Shown here: positions 11,352 to 58,577 of the stretch, one piece after another | How the letters are laid out: each line of letters starts with the position of its first letter | Position numbering within the stretch: position 1 is the stretch's first letter | Source: Riptortus pedestris | Lineage: Eukaryota; Arthropoda; Insecta; Hemiptera; Alydidae | NCBI GenBank assembly: GCA_019009955.1 | Contig: CM032228.1 | Span: forward strand, 222,925,501-222,989,500 | Reading direction: 5' to 3' | DNA length: 64,000 bases | Program-made: the position numbers and the translations under genes | The notes under the pieces: generated by a model | Database searches by the model: none | Told to the model about the DNA's origin: nothing | The model's input: only the letters and a program-made list of their open reading frames with translations

Positions 11352-12600
11352 TAGCTCAGATACCCGGCTTCGCTCGGGAATTCACTTGAGGCTGAATGGT
11401 GATGGTATATTTTTGGCAAGGCTTTACTTTGCACAATATTTTGACATTTACCCGTCCCAGTGTTTAGAGTTAACACCCGTCATTTCTTTGGATTTGTTAA
11501 TAAAATTAATTTTTTATGTAAGACTTCACTGTCCTGCATATTGTCATATTTCCCGTTTCCTGTGCATTATGCATAGATTTGAATTATTAAGGAGAAAATA
11601 TTGACATACATTTGAATTAATTTTTTAAGGTGAGGTACCTGGTAGTTCATATTGAAAAGAAGTGTTGAGCAAATTTCTCTAAATAACAAAATAAACAACT
11701 TTTCTTATGTGCATATTTGCCGAAACCCCAATAGGAAATCACTATTATTAATTTCAGGCCTCCCTTATAACCCCCACTCCTGCCCGTCCCTAGAAATGTT
11801 AGTATGGCTTATTAAAGGAAGGCGTTAGTGCTAATACACATACCGAGTTTGGTTTAGTTCGGTTGAGTCTTTTGTGCCAAATAAAATTGTTGACTCCCGC
11901 TATAATTTTTAGCGTATAACGCCTTTATACTTCGGTATACGACGATAGTGTATATAAAAAAACGTTTCTCTAAATAACAAAATAAACAACTTTTGTTATG
12001 TGCATATTTGCTGAAAAAGCAATAGGAAACGAAATATCGCTATTTTTAATTTCAGGCCTCCCTTATAACCCCCACTCCTGCCCGTCCCTAGAAATGTTAG
12101 TATGGCTTATTATAAGGAAGTCGTTAGTACTAATTCACATACCGAGAGTTCGGTTGAGTCTTTTGTGCCAAATAAAATTGTGGACTCCCGCTATAGTTTT
12201 TAGCGTATAACTCATTTATACTTCCGTATACGGCAAAAGTGCATATAACAAAAGTTACTCTAAATTACAAAATAAACAACTTTTGTTATGGGCATATTTG
12301 CTGAAAAAGCAATAGGAAACGAAATATCGCTATTTTTAATTTCAGGCCTTCCTTATAACCCCCACTCATGTTTGTCTTAGAGAATATTAATATAGCCTAA
12401 AGTCTAAGTTGGGCTAGTTGAAATATACATACCAAGTTTCATAAAATTCGGTTCAGCCGTTTATGCTTGAAAAGGTAACAAACAAACAAACAAACACACA
12501 CCAAAGAAACAAAATGCAGTTATGGTAATTATGACATGTGAAACGAAAAGTTATCCTGAAATTTCGCAAAAATAATCAATGTACAGACAGAGGTTACAAT
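11351..12600 (-). mobile_element. Helitron-like copy, near full length
   Basis: Opens CTAGCTCAGATACCCGGCTT (terminal CTAG and hairpin). The family head follows, then three ~295-bp units (cccccactcc at 11,771, 12,069 and 12,362), then ttcggttcagccgtttatgc, an (AAAC)n tract, gtacagacagaggttacaat and (TA)n. Short ORFs inside are incidental. Confidence 0.65.
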
Positions 12601-12747
12601 TATATATATAGATAGATAGAAGATTACAAGATCTACAATAAGATTATTTCTATAGATGTTTTAGATCTGATTCAGTTCTATTAAACGTGCAAATAACACT
12701 AATAATAACTTCTGTAAGTAAATGAAGAATATATTCTATTTTCTAGA

Positions 12748-14170
12748 GATAGTTATGATCCTTTTGATACTCACCTTTTGGGAAGTTATGGAACAAACCG
12801 TACTCAGAGATCTCCTATGACAAGTTGTAGGAAAGCAAGAGTTATGAGTGCTGCTATGAAGGAGGTTCTTAGTAAGTAAGTAGAAGAACAGTATTCATTT
12901 TGTGGGGGAAATCAAAAAGGATTATTATTCTTTAAACGTATGTACATGTTTTAAGGAAAGAAATAAACGATAATGGATTAGTTCCTCCATGTGCTAAAGG
13001 AATGAGTGCAGAAAGCTTATCAAGGTTTTTAAAAGCTAAAGGAAAATTACTTCAGGAAGAACTTGACCAAGTAAGAAGGGAGCTTCAAATAAAGGTACAG
13101 TCAGTTATAATTTTAGAAATACAAATGATATATTAAAACTAACTATGAATGTCTTATACTCGTTTTTATTTTATTTTACAAGACAGACGAATGTAAAAAA
13201 GTTCAACTGGAACTTCGAACTAGAGATGAAGAGAAATCAAAAATCGTTAGTGAAATTACTACTTTTAAAGAAAAAGTAAAGAAACTAGAATCAGGAACAG
13301 CATCACTGACTGAGAAACTTCAAATGAGAGATTCAGAAAATGCACTACTCAAGAAGGTAACTCGCATGGCTAATCTGAGATCAAATACTTAATTAAACAA
13401 ATTCTCCCCGAGAAGATATTTCAACATTATTTTAGTTAACAAAATAAAATAATAAAAATAAATTCAGAAAACACCCCCACCCCTAAACAAAGCCTTTTGC
13501 AACAAAAACAAAGATAATGCACATACATTAGAATCAAAAATCGTTTTACTGACATCCCATTTTTGCCCCTATCTTATATTACTGATAAATTGAGCTTTTA
13601 AGATTAACTTGAAACACACAAAGTGGATTAAGTACACAATCAGTTGGAAAAAATGAGTGAATTTGGAATTAATCTTTAAGATCTAAATCTAGGAGTGAAA
13701 TTTCAGATATTACGTTTAAAATCTTAATTGCATGATTTGCCAAAATTTAAAACTATTTTAAAAGTAGTTTGTAAAAATTGTCTTCAAAAGACTAACATCA
13801 AAGTTATATTAATAATTTCAGTTTTCCAATTGATTCTTTAGATGTAGTTTAGTTAATTTAAGATAGGGGAAGAAATTTTATATATAAAGGACACAAGGAC
13901 CTCAGATTCTCCCTCGTTCTTAGACTATTTAGAGCAATCAGTAGCTAGGATTCTCTTTTCAATTACGGACTCATAAATTCCCCAAGTCCTCCCTCATATC
14001 CCCTAGAAGCCACTTGTTCTTCTTGCCCGACCCAACGGGCGATACATTATTTTGGCAAGCATTGGTATTCAGGTTCACCAAACATTTAATAAATAAAATA
14101 GAAAAACCAAATTTTTTTTTCCAAACTGGCTCCAAAAAATTTCTCCTTTGCCTTCAGCAAGTATGTGGGT

Positions 14171-14232
<62 letters not shown>

Positions 14233-14256
14233 ATTGTGTTGTTGTTTTTGACCAGG

Positions 14257-14302
<46 letters not shown>

Positions 14303-17300
14303 TAAAACCTGGTCGAAAACAACAACACAATTATATATATAATATATAGTTACCATTGAAGCATTTGTAATTGTTATTTTATCATTATGAAGCTCAATTT
14401 TAAGTGTTTCCTTTAAAATGAATGGTCAAGTTCATGAGCATCTAAAATTGAACAGAAAAATCAGTGGTGGAATTCAAAATATCTCTGTTAATATGAGCCG
14501 GATAGATAAAACAGTGTTACATAACCAATCTTATTGAAAATATAATATTGTACAATTGTAGGTCTACCCATTTTCCTAAAATTCTAATGTTAATCATGAC
14601 ATAGGATTTTATTTTTTTTTGTTTTCGGACTTCAGCAAAGCCCCACTCCTACTTATCTTACAATAGGCATAAACCAATATACCAAAAATTGTCTTATTCC
14701 AAGCTTAAATATAGCATATTGTTTTCATTAGATAAGAAGGTGTGTTATGTCCATTATTATGGCTCTTATCAAAAAATATATAATCAATTTTATTTTACAA
14801 TATTGTACTATCATTGTTCTAATTGGCTTATTCGAACTGCTTAGTTTTCAAACTATAACTAAACTCACTTTTAGCCATACAAGTGTTACTTAAAGCAACT
14901 CTATCAATAATCTCCTTGTACCCAATTTAAATTTCAAGTCCTGTTTACATAGCCTTTTTATGGGAAAAATACAGCATAAAATGTGGGATGATAGCATGTT
15001 GGATATTTGCTTAGTTTATGCAACACCTAAGTGACAATCTTTTGAAACTTCAGGAAGAATATACAGAAAATTGTGAAAAAATGCTTAAACATTTGTATGT
15101 TCTGTCAGTATATAAGCAATTTTTTTTTTTTCATTTCAGGAAGTTGAAATGTTGAAGCAGGATTTAAAAAAAATAAACATGAATACATCTGGTAATGAAA
15201 CAAAATTAAATAAGGTGAAGGAAGAAAATGAAAAGCTGAAGCTACAACTAAAACAAGCAGAGTTGAATGAAAAGGTTTTTGTGATGCTTTTTTTTGTTCA
15301 ATTTACGGTTCTGAAGATCTTGTAAACATTACTTGGATACAAACTACTATTATCGTTCTTTCTTTGTAGCTTGTGTCCTTTACCAGAATCTTCACTTAGT
15401 TGATCTGACACTAAATACTCTTAAGGCTATTAATTGAACTCATCCATTGGACTTAAAATGTTTGTCCATCTTTTCTGTTGGTTGAAAAAATTCTTTTGTG
15501 CTTCTTGAGTACCTTTTTTAATTTTTATTGGGATTCTTTTACCATTTTTGAACGTTTGAAAACAAAAAAATTTAATTGTTTTATATCCATTTTTTCTTAA
15601 AGCTTCCTTTAAATGATACTCTTTATTTAGGAGATTATTGGTGATTCCATAACTTTTATTGCTATTTCAATAAAGCCATTATTTTATTTTCAGGATTTGT
15701 TTTCTCAGGTATAAGCACAATGTGCGATTTTCTTTGAAGTACTGAGAAACTCTCTGGCCTTCTCTGCCAGTAGTAAGCTGATGAATTTTGGGAGCTTTTT
15801 TTTTGCTTTATACTTGTCTATGTGCACTGATGGAAAATCCAATAGGTCTCAAATGGACCAGACCCAAACAGTTTTAGGTGGAAGCAGTTACCTAGTCACT
15901 GTTTTTAAGGTTTTTCAGTTTACCCATTTATTATGTGTCCTACTTCATTGCCAATAGAAAAAAAAGAAGGTTTCCATGCATTATAAATTTAATATTATAA
16001 GCATTATAATTGTAGTTTCATTTGTCCAAAATATTCTCTCTTTTTCAGGTCAACGAGACCCTATCTACTTCATGATGTTTCGTGTAAGGAACTTAGTCCT
16101 TCCCTTTCTTCTTCTTCTTTCTTACTATTTTTTCCTTTTATCAGTTCTTAATGCTGATTGGCCTCAAGCCATAAATATTTTCCTTCTTCTTTTGTACCAT
16201 GATTACTCCTAGGTCCTCAGAACTCTTATTACAGGAAGCAATGGTGAACTGAAATTTGCAGTATTTTCCTTCGATTTGATACCACCTTACAATTTGAGCC
16301 GTTCATATTCCACATTTTCTTCTTTGCATTGTTTAATCTTCTTCTAGAATAAGCGAAACTTGTCTTTGCGGTCTTTATCAAGAGATTTTCAGAATTGTTT
16401 CATGGTTTATGAGTTTCACCATTCAATAGGAAATTTAAATTTAAAGAATTGATTTAACATGAAAATAATAAATATCAACAAGAACATCAATTTTTGCCAG
16501 GGAATTCTAAACTATCACATTAATTGCATTGTGATTACATATCTTGTGTGAAAATAGATTTAGATTGGTTTTAATAGATACATGGGACTTTAAAAAGTTT
16601 AATGTAGAAGTTTGTATCTAGAATTAAAGCTACTTTTAATTTTTTATAAGCCATAAAACAACAAAGAATAAACTTCAATAACGTTTTTAGGAAGCAAGAG
16701 ACAAGTATAGAATGAAAAATGAGGAAATGGTAAATGCAGTACGCAAATTGGAAAAACAGAAAAGTGATCTCATAACTGCAATCAAGAAACAAGTAATCCT
16801 AATAGAAAATTTAAAAAAACAAAAAGTAAGATATTGGCAATTTTTTTCTTTTCTAGTACTCAGTACTTGAGAGATTGCAGTATTTACAACAGCCAGTCAC
16901 AATTAATAATACAGTTAGTAAAGATGTTTGCTGAAATTGGATACTTCTAAATTATAAAAAGGTTAGTTTTTAATAAAGAGCCTTGTACATGTGAGGCCCT
17001 ATCATAATGGCCTAGTTCATCAGATCTTCACTATTTTCTAGTATTCAGAACTTGAGAGATTGCAGTTTCTCAGCATTGGCAACAGTCAGTCACAAATAAG
17101 TTCTTCTAGTGCAAGACTGGAATGAGACATTTATGACCTGTCTTGATAAATATTGCTATTGTGTATAGGCCATTGATAAATTCAGGTACAACAGGAATTA
17201 TGCTGTTTTCATTTCTTTAATATCTTAATACACTGATGAAAGCAAAGATAACAAACCTGGGCAATCCTCTAGAGCCAGTTGATAAAATAAACTACATTTC

Positions 17301-18795
17301 TACAAATTCAGCACTGGGTAAATGCCAAAAGCTTTATTTCTTGAGTGGTTTTTACTTTCACCATATATTTCACACCTAATTGAGCCTGTAAATGTCAGAA
17401 GTTTAGACAAGTGCTACAAGCAAATTATTCATGCAAGTGAAATTTAATATTATAAAAGCAGCACCCAAGGACTCTTCTCTTGGCTGTTTCACGATGACAC
17501 CCAAAGCCACTTTAAAATATTTGTATGATTTGGGCAAAATATGCTGTAAATAAGTAATATTTTTGATAAACCAACACTATAAGTCTATCTCAGATAACTA
17601 ACAGAATAGTGAAAAATCTTTAAAATTAAATTTGTTAGTTACTTCTATTCATATGCCTAGTTTACTTTTGGCAATATGTAATGGGATTGTTGTAACTCTT
17701 TGTATTATTACAGTTGATGGCAGCAAATTGGAATTCAATTAAGGGATAAAGAAAGATATAAATACCAGTAAGTAATTTTGGAATGAAATACTAGTTTATG
17801 AAATATAGCTCAATGAATGGAATTAAAGTAGAGGATCTGAAAATGTATAACAAAGCTCGTTGATGAAATTTCAAAAGAATACTTTTGTTATTGCCAAATC
17901 TGTTAGAAGTGGTTGTCATTACTGGCTAAGGATCCCCCCCCCCAGCTGCTTTGGTACAGGCTACTCTTCTCTAATAAGGTTTTTCTTTTGTCATCAGACA
18001 CTGATAATGGAGCTTGGTCTCTGAAAATGTACTCTGCATATATTAAAGTACTTGTAGAGGACAAGGCCTTTTTATTGACCTTGATGAATTTGGTTCCTCT
18101 ACCGTATAGTAACTCGGGAGAAATCATGTATTATCACATAAAATGTATTTGACCATTATACCATTAAAAAGCAGAGACTATCAAAAGGAGGAAATAGGCT
18201 AAAGCATAGAAGTTAATTTCAAAACATATATACATCTTGTATATATATTGACATTAAGCGCAACATGATATTATAAATTCTTAAGTTAGCATAGTATTTA
18301 AATATCAATTTTCCTTCTGTCCTATGTCTATTTCCTGCAATGCTATTATAATTGTGAGACAATTAAAAACTCATTTGCATGAATGACTAATGTAAATTTG
18401 CAAATTTTGCTGCAACAAAAAAAAAAATAACAGCTAAGTCTATAATTTATCATTTTCCCCAATGAATAGAGGGTGAATCTAAACAAAAATATGTTAAAAA
18501 ACTACAAAATTTATGTGTTAAACATATTTACTCTTAATCTGGTTATTTTAAACAACCCATTTCGGTGTAATTAAAATCCTTTATTTAAGTAATAACATTC
18601 ATTTATAAAATCTGTAACATATTCACATTTTATTTCATAATTTAATGAAGAACTGATTGTCTGATTTTTTAAAAAATAATATTTTAATATATACATGCCA
18701 CTTAACAGGGACTTCTAGAGTTAGAAGGATGTGTAAACTATACGGAGAAGGAATTTCTCAAGCTCCTAGAAGGAAAATTCGAAGAAAGGAGATAA
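12748..18795 (+). CDS. TEX9: TEX9-like coiled-coil protein, 3' part (six exons)
   Basis: Exons: 12748-12875 (acceptor tctag just before), 12956-13094, 13183-13356, 15140-15274, 16691-16825 and 18709-18795 (stop TAA). All introns are GT-AG and the phases join without a break to give about 265 residues. The protein is mostly charged coiled coil. It opens with a linker (DSYDPFDTHLLGSYGTNR), then LSRFLKAKGKLLQEELDQV, which matches the TEX9 block FLKAK..xxQEELDxV. It closes with KLEKQKSDLITAIKKQ, IENLKKQK and NYTEKEFLKLLE, which follow the TEX9 C-terminus (KLEKQKGEL, LKRQK, FTEEEF). TEX9 is a testis- and cilium-associated protein of poorly known function. The N-terminal exons are not visible; 12.7 kb of repeats lie upstream, so they are probably outside the window. 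Exon 4 has a weak donor (gttttt). The gene converges with SerRS. Confidence 0.85.
13357..15139 (+). other. TEX9-like intron 3
   Basis: Holds two (TA)n tracts and a 30-bp inverted repeat (annotated separately). No exon or recognised transposon is seen. Confidence 0.5.
14174..14335. repeat. (TA)n with a 30-bp inverted repeat around the second tract
   Basis: The left arm at 14,231-14,260 (taattgtgttgttgtttttg, accaggtttt) and the right arm at 14,303-14,332 (aaaacctggtcgaaaacaac, aacacaatta) are reverse complements with about one mismatch. The 42-bp loop is almost pure TA. A cruciform or a long hairpin in the transcript is possible. Confidence 0.8.
15275..16690 (+). other. TEX9-like intron 4
   Basis: Gene-free, T-rich sequence with no recognised repeat. 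A 78-codon ORF at 15,976 is hydrophobic and T-rich and looks incidental. Confidence 0.45.
16826..18708 (+). other. TEX9-like intron 5
   Basis: Includes a partial local duplication: agtactcagtacttgagaga near 16,856 resembles agtattcagaacttgagaga near 17,040. Overlapping ORFs on both strands at 17,903-18,152 have no recognised product. A possible alternative terminal exon at 17,714 is listed among the rejected items. Confidence 0.4.
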
Positions 18796-18854
18796 CATAC
18801 AACAAGGAAGAATTAAAAAAATACAAATATGTTTTAAAAATATTTTTTTTAATC

Positions 18855-18860
18855 AATAAA
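18855..18860 (+). terminator. Candidate poly(A) signal of TEX9-like gene
   Basis: AATAAA lies 60 bp after the TEX9-like stop and just before the position where the opposite-strand SerRS stop lies. It is the first canonical hexamer downstream. No cleavage site can be proven from sequence. Confidence 0.4.
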
Positions 18861-18878
18861 TACAAATATATGAAAAAG

Positions 18879-53353
<34,475 letters not shown>

Positions 53354-54173
53354 ATTTGTCTAAGTACAAACCCTGAAGAATGAGCATAACCTGCAGACTG
53401 TTCACAATCCACGCTGGCACAGCCACTGGTCTCCCCACTCCCATGACTCCAAGCTTCCAGCCAATCACTTTGCAAAGATGGCTAAACATGAAATAAACCC
53501 AGACCTTGTATAACTACTTCCCTCCTTTCATCTAATTTAAAATCCCTTAAAAAAACAAAACAATTTTGATACTACCATTAAAATACTGAGAAATATTTAA
53601 ATTTTAAAGGTAAAATCATAATATAATTTTTAATTTCCAAAGAACTGAAAACTTTCTCCAAAAAAAAAAAGTTTAAATACTATATAAAAAAAAAAATCAC
53701 CCAAAATGTTAATTTTCAATAATAGTTGGACCTGAGGTACTTCTCCAACTCCTCTCCTTCCCACCAATAAAATGCAATGTTATATTAAAATATATGTATT
53801 GTAACATACATTTTGATTACAAGAAAATTGTTAAAATAAGATATTTACAAGATGTATTTACAATAATGAAGTCACTTACTACTAGGAAATTAATGGATTA
53901 CAAAATGAAGAGACAAATTAAAAATCATCTTTCATTTATTATAAGGTTGGGTTTAATAAGTCACATTGAAATGTGTTACTTTAAATAATGAATACAACAA
54001 ATTTGCATTTCCAAATACAGAATCTTCTCAACAATTTGCAAATGCACTGGAATACAGTAATGAAGCGTAAATGGCAAATCTATGTAAAATAAACATATAC
54101 TTCAAGGTGTAATATAAAAAAAATTGCCCCTTACAAAACAAATACGTAACTTTCTGAAAGGTCGAGATAATCC
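53354..54173. other. CNBP 3' flank and SerRS upstream region
   Basis: About 820 bp separate the CNBP stop from the SerRS ATG, both on -. It should hold the CNBP 3'UTR, the SerRS promoter and the SerRS 5'UTR. The SerRS ATG context on - is caaatATGG, with A at -3. A 64-codon + strand ORF at 53,794 has no recognisable content. No TATA box or mobile element is clear. Confidence 0.5.
53935..53940 (-). terminator. Candidate CNBP poly(A) signal
   Basis: TTTATT on the + strand reads AATAAA on -, 234 bp past the CNBP stop and upstream of SerRS. It is the only canonical hexamer I noticed in the interval. Confidence 0.35.
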
Positions 54174-54611
54174 TCAGTCATTCTTGTCACAGTCACGACT
54201 AATGTGTCCAGTCTTCCCACAAGTGTAGCATGACCTGGAGCCTTCAGGACATTCTCGTGCCATGTGTCCAGTTTTGTTACAATTATAACAAGCCATACTA
54301 AATCCTCTTGAACCATCTCTCTGCTCTGGGCAATCTCGGGCTATATGGCCAGTCTTATTACAACTGTAGCAAGAGGGCTCATCAGCACTTTGCTGGCAGT
54401 CTTTAGCAATGTGGCCTACACCATTGCATCTATAACATCTGTCTTGATCTTCCTTGCAGTCCCTAGCAAAATGACCAAAACGGTTACATTTGTAGCATTT
54501 GTCACGTCCTCCACGAAAACCTCCTCCTCCGCCTCCACCTCCACCACCGTTAGGACATTCACGAGCAAAATGCCCACTCCGGTTACATCTATAACAGCTA
54601 TTGGAGCTCAT
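54174..54611 (-). CDS. CNBP: CNBP, cellular nucleic acid-binding protein (six CCHC knuckles)
   Basis: 145 residues in one coding exon. CNBP is a single-stranded DNA/RNA-binding protein that promotes translation of many mRNAs and unwinds G-rich structures. Six CX2CX4HX4C knuckles are intact: [70 protein letters not shown] and [14 protein letters not shown]. Between knuckles 1 and 2 is a ten-glycine run followed by an RGG-type linker (GFRGGRD). Length and knuckle number fit arthropod CNBP; vertebrate forms have seven. I chose the ATG giving MSSNS, which is the conserved start; an in-frame upstream MLKAW start at 54,638 lies in the presumed 5'UTR. The coding exon opens at an acceptor at 54,656. 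Confidence 0.95.
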   Translation of the reverse strand: MSSNSCYRCNRSGHFARECPNGGGGGGGGGGFRGGRDKCYKCNRFGHFARDCKEDQDRCYRCNGVGHIAKDCQQSADEPSCYSCNKTGHIARDCPEQRDGSRGFSMACYNCNKTGHMARECPEGSRSCYTCGKTGHISRDCDKND

Positions 54612-54747
54612 CCTACCAACGCTCCAGGCTTTAAGCAAATCCCGACGAATGTAAACCTAAAATACACGAACAAATTAGCCACGAGATATCTAAAATGCCC
54701 TAATAAGTGTTATATCACTGAAATATAAAGAGATGCTATGTACTTAC

Positions 54748-54845
54748 TTAGTTTCAAGTGAAGTATACAGTCAACACACGTGCAGCTTATGCGTTGTAAG
54801 GGGCGAAGGATGCTGCGGTGGCCTGTTTTCTCAAATGCGCCATTT
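54748..54845 (-). promoter_or_regulatory. CNBP: CNBP 5'UTR exon
   Basis: A donor (CTAA|GTAAGTAC on -) ends at 54,748 and pairs with the acceptor at 54,656, leaving a 91-bp intron in the 5'UTR. The 5' boundary is not defined. The pyrimidine-rich stretch CCTTCGCCCCTT near 54,800-54,811 could be a 5'TOP start, as in vertebrate CNBP mRNA; this is inference. Confidence 0.5.
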
Positions 54846-55062
54846 CTCACTGCTACTACAATTTTCAAGTTAGAAAGTTAACTAGATCGTTTATAATCCC
54901 ATACAACGTTAAATACAAAATAAAATGAGTTTTGTTGATAACAAACTTTTTAAATATTAAAAATACGTATCAGTGATTCATTAATTTTAGTCTTATATAA
55001 AAAAAAATTATTTTTACAGATCTCAATAGCACTGAGGTAACCTCCCCGAATTCTGGATAGAA
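54812..55062. promoter_or_regulatory. Shared CNBP/MTPAP divergent promoter region
   Basis: CNBP (-) and MTPAP (+) diverge here, with about 250 bp between the presumed CNBP 5' end and the MTPAP ATG. On the minus strand gagaaATGGCG near 54,836-54,846 resembles a YY1 site. No TATA box is obvious. The GC content is locally higher than in the surroundings at 54,790-54,840. Shared regulation is inferred from the spacing alone. Confidence 0.45.
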
Positions 55063-58000
55063 ATGTCTATTTTCAATAAAATATTACCGGGTTTTGGAAT
55101 TATTTCAAGATTAGTATTTGTAAAAAGAGATCCAGTAAGTAATAATGCCTATAAGTTCTACCGAAATGTTTTGTGTAAAGCTTCCTACTGTTCCCAACCT
55201 GAAGGTACTTAATTTTATCCATTAGTTCTATGTAGACAATTTTTTAATTAAAAATATCTCTGCAATGTATTTATTTATGGAAAACTTAAATTATGTTTTT
55301 TTATTTATTTTAATGGGTATTCGTTTTCTTTTTCAAGATAATGACGCCACGAAGAATAAAAATATTTCTCACATGGATACTTTTGTTCCCTTTGAAGACA
55401 TGATTCAACAAAAAAGGCACCAAGCCCAGAAATCTTGTGTAGTGCAAGTAAGCTCAGAAAACTCTTGCTCAGAATTACATGAGTACTGCCAAAGCATCGC
55501 TCCTGTGGATTCCATGTTTTATTATACTTTTAATGGTAATGTAAGTAATTGTATTTTTTTTTATTGTTCTGTATTGCCTGGTAAATTTGGCAAACATACC
55601 ATAAACGTACCTTGTTTTTACGATATCAGTTATGTTTAGTAGTTTATAGTTTCGTGATTATGGTAATTAATTTTGTAAAATCCAATTAAGATTATTAATA
55701 TGCATTTTATATCATTATGGTAAATAATCGGTAATAAAAGAAAGATATATGAAATAACACCAGTCGAAGGATGACCTTAGATTTTTGTTAAGTTTCAATT
55801 ACCAATGATTATAACTGCAATAAAGTATAATTATAGTGATAGTATTATAATTTATTCTGTTTTGTGTATGACTTGTGAGATTAATGGATAAAGAAGGCAG
55901 TTAGTCTTCAATTCTTCCTTTTGTTATCTTATATTTCATTGATTATTCAACATGTAAAGAGTGTCAGAATTAAAAAAGTTATTTCTTCTAATACAAATAT
56001 TTTAGTTTTGCTCACAGGCCTTAGTTTATTAACTCATCTCCCCCCTGGAAATTGTTATCCCATAAATTCAGTTATGTATGTGGTAAAAAATGAAAAAAAA
56101 AAATTGTTAACTTTTTCTGAATTGAGAAATGATGTTGATTTTATCAACATTGCCATGAAAACAGATGGCAAGGATTTAGTTTCTGTTACAGGTAATACAA
56201 GTGTAAATCTGGAAATTAGACTACTATTGCATCCCCCTCCCCCAAATCTGCTATTTTTCACTTACACTCACTTCTATTTGCTCATCTCAAGTGTGTTCTT
56301 GGAGTTGGACAGGTTATGATATACATATATTTATATCTTTCACAAAAAAATAATAGTAATATTTGACCTGTCTTCTCGCTATGCAAGAAGCTCAGAACGT
56401 AGATCCATGATAAATGAGAGTTTGTGAGCTTAATATGCACTATTTATCAAGTGTAAACAATTGCTTATGCTTCAATAGAATTATCATATTTCTTTTTTTT
56501 TGTTTTGTTCTAGCATTTTGTACTTGTTGAGTTTATGGACTTTACTGATGTTGACAAAATGTTCAGTTACAATTCTCAGGGCCAGTTTGTGAAATCTCCA
56601 TTTCTTTGGTTTCGGGCTACAAAGAAAAAAAAAAGAGACTCAAAACCAAGGGGTCCTCTGCCTATAAATCTAGGCGCTCAAACACCAACTCAAGATGAAG
56701 TTTCCGGATGGTTATCTGCAGCCAAAACAGTAAGTTGTGGGAGCATTCAATTTTTAATGTACTGTTTATATTTATTATAGAGAATGAAGAGAGGACCTAG
56801 TGGTATTATATACAATGCATCGAGCAGTTATATAGTGGCACATATATTGATATATATATATATATATATGCTTCATTTTGAGGTTCATCAATCTTCATAT
56901 CCACTTTGCATTGTTAGGAAATTGAGTAGTTACATCAATTTAATATCACCACCAATTAAGGCTTACCAAACCTTTGTGATCCAGAACTTGTCCTTCAAGG
57001 GCTGTGAGCCACAAATTTTCATTTTCTATCGCAATTAACCATAAGTCATTATTATTAATATTTGGATAGGTCACCATCCTTTTATAGCCTCAGCAGGACC
57101 TTAAAATTATATTGCTGAGCATGTCACCGAATAAAAAATGTATTTCTGAAAGTTAGTGTCCCAGAAATTTCTGAATCAAAAATATTTATATAAAAATAGT
57201 AATACGTCATTTTCTTAAATTGTTACTACTAAATTCAGGGATAGGCAAGGTATTTCAATAGACATTAACCTTCTTTAGCCATTTTATTCGCTAGCCAGCT
57301 AGACATTGTCTTGCCATTTATAATACTTGAGAAGAAAAAGACTGCAAAGGTGTTGAAGAAACAGTTTAAAAAAAATTGAAATGGATGAACATGAAAATCG
57401 TTCCTACATGTTGTTAAAAAAGGTCAAAATTACTTGACCCACTGGCATTAACGGTTTTTGGGAACTTAGGGTCATGATTTCAATTTCTGAAGTCTATTAT
57501 TTATTTATTTGATGATAAACTTTAATAACAATATTAATCCTGTCCTGACCTGAAAAATTGCTATGCATAAACAAGTTAAAGAACAGCCTTTGGCCAGTAG
57601 ATTACCTTAAATGAAGGGAAGTCCTTTCCCCCTACATAAAGGACAGCTTTCATCAATTACCACCAGTTTTAATTCCTTTTATTATATCCTGAAATATATA
57701 TTATTCTTTCAATTGTCTTCACTCGATTATTAGTAGAAGGGATTTTTTTTAATTTAAAATAATAAGTTAATGTTTATATTTCTTCCTCAAATCATTCAGA
57801 ATTATTTACACTTTCAAAGACATAAATAAATCAAAAAGGAGAATATATAAGAATGTTGCATTATGTCATAAAAATTTGGATCTCTGTCACCTAAAAATTT
57901 TGTTTGAAAGTCCATCCTGTAGGGGCTGCGTAAAATAAGCTGATTTCCGAAGTGCTAGTATAATACTTGTGATCTTGTATCACTATGTATTCTCTATTTA

Positions 58001-58493
58001 TATGTGAAAAAAATAAAAACCTGAGTAGAAGGGGGGAGGGTTACTGAAGGTAGACAACAAGAAAGTACAAATAACTCGCTTAATATTTGAGTTACCAAAA
58101 TATACATAAAGCAACAGTTCTAGAAAATCAAAAGTTTAAAAAGATTGTTTCTGTAACATTTTATGATCTGACTCATAGTAACGGAGATATTTGGAATTTT
58201 CTAATTCCCCCTCTCTAAACCAACACTATTTCTGGACCGATTTCAGCCAATAGCAAATATGATCTTTTGTGTTGTCTGAAATGGCTAAATATCGAGCCAT
58301 CGTATGGTATAGATCAAATAAACATTTTCGGGATAAGATTGATTCTATACAATTTTTTCATAACAACAGAGATATTTAAAAATTTTGAAATTCTCCCCCT
58401 CTAAAATCCCCCCTCCCACTGGTCTGATTTTAAACATAAAATATTGAGTTTGGTAACTATCAGACACAAATTGCAACTGCTAGAGTATTAGCA

Positions 58494-58577
<84 letters not shown>

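Noticed and set aside
14014..14349. 111-codon and 64-codon ORFs with IYIYIY runs
   Set aside because: Translations of (TA)n microsatellite. The same applies to ORFs at 27,245, 30,036, 43,598, 50,132, 58,860 and 62,360.
17714..17749. Terminal TEX9 exon ttacag|TTGATGGC... reading LMAANWNSIKG and stop
   Set aside because: It is splice-compatible, but the exon at 18,709 gives NYTEKEFLKLLE, which matches the TEX9 C-terminus far better. Kept only as a possible alternative end.
17903..18152. Overlapping ORFs on both strands in TEX9-like intron 5
   Set aside because: No recognisable domain, no splice-compatible phase, and AT-rich composition; chance is likely.
54345..54728. 127-codon + ORF opposite CNBP
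   Set aside because: Shadow of the zinc-knuckle coding sequence on the other strand.
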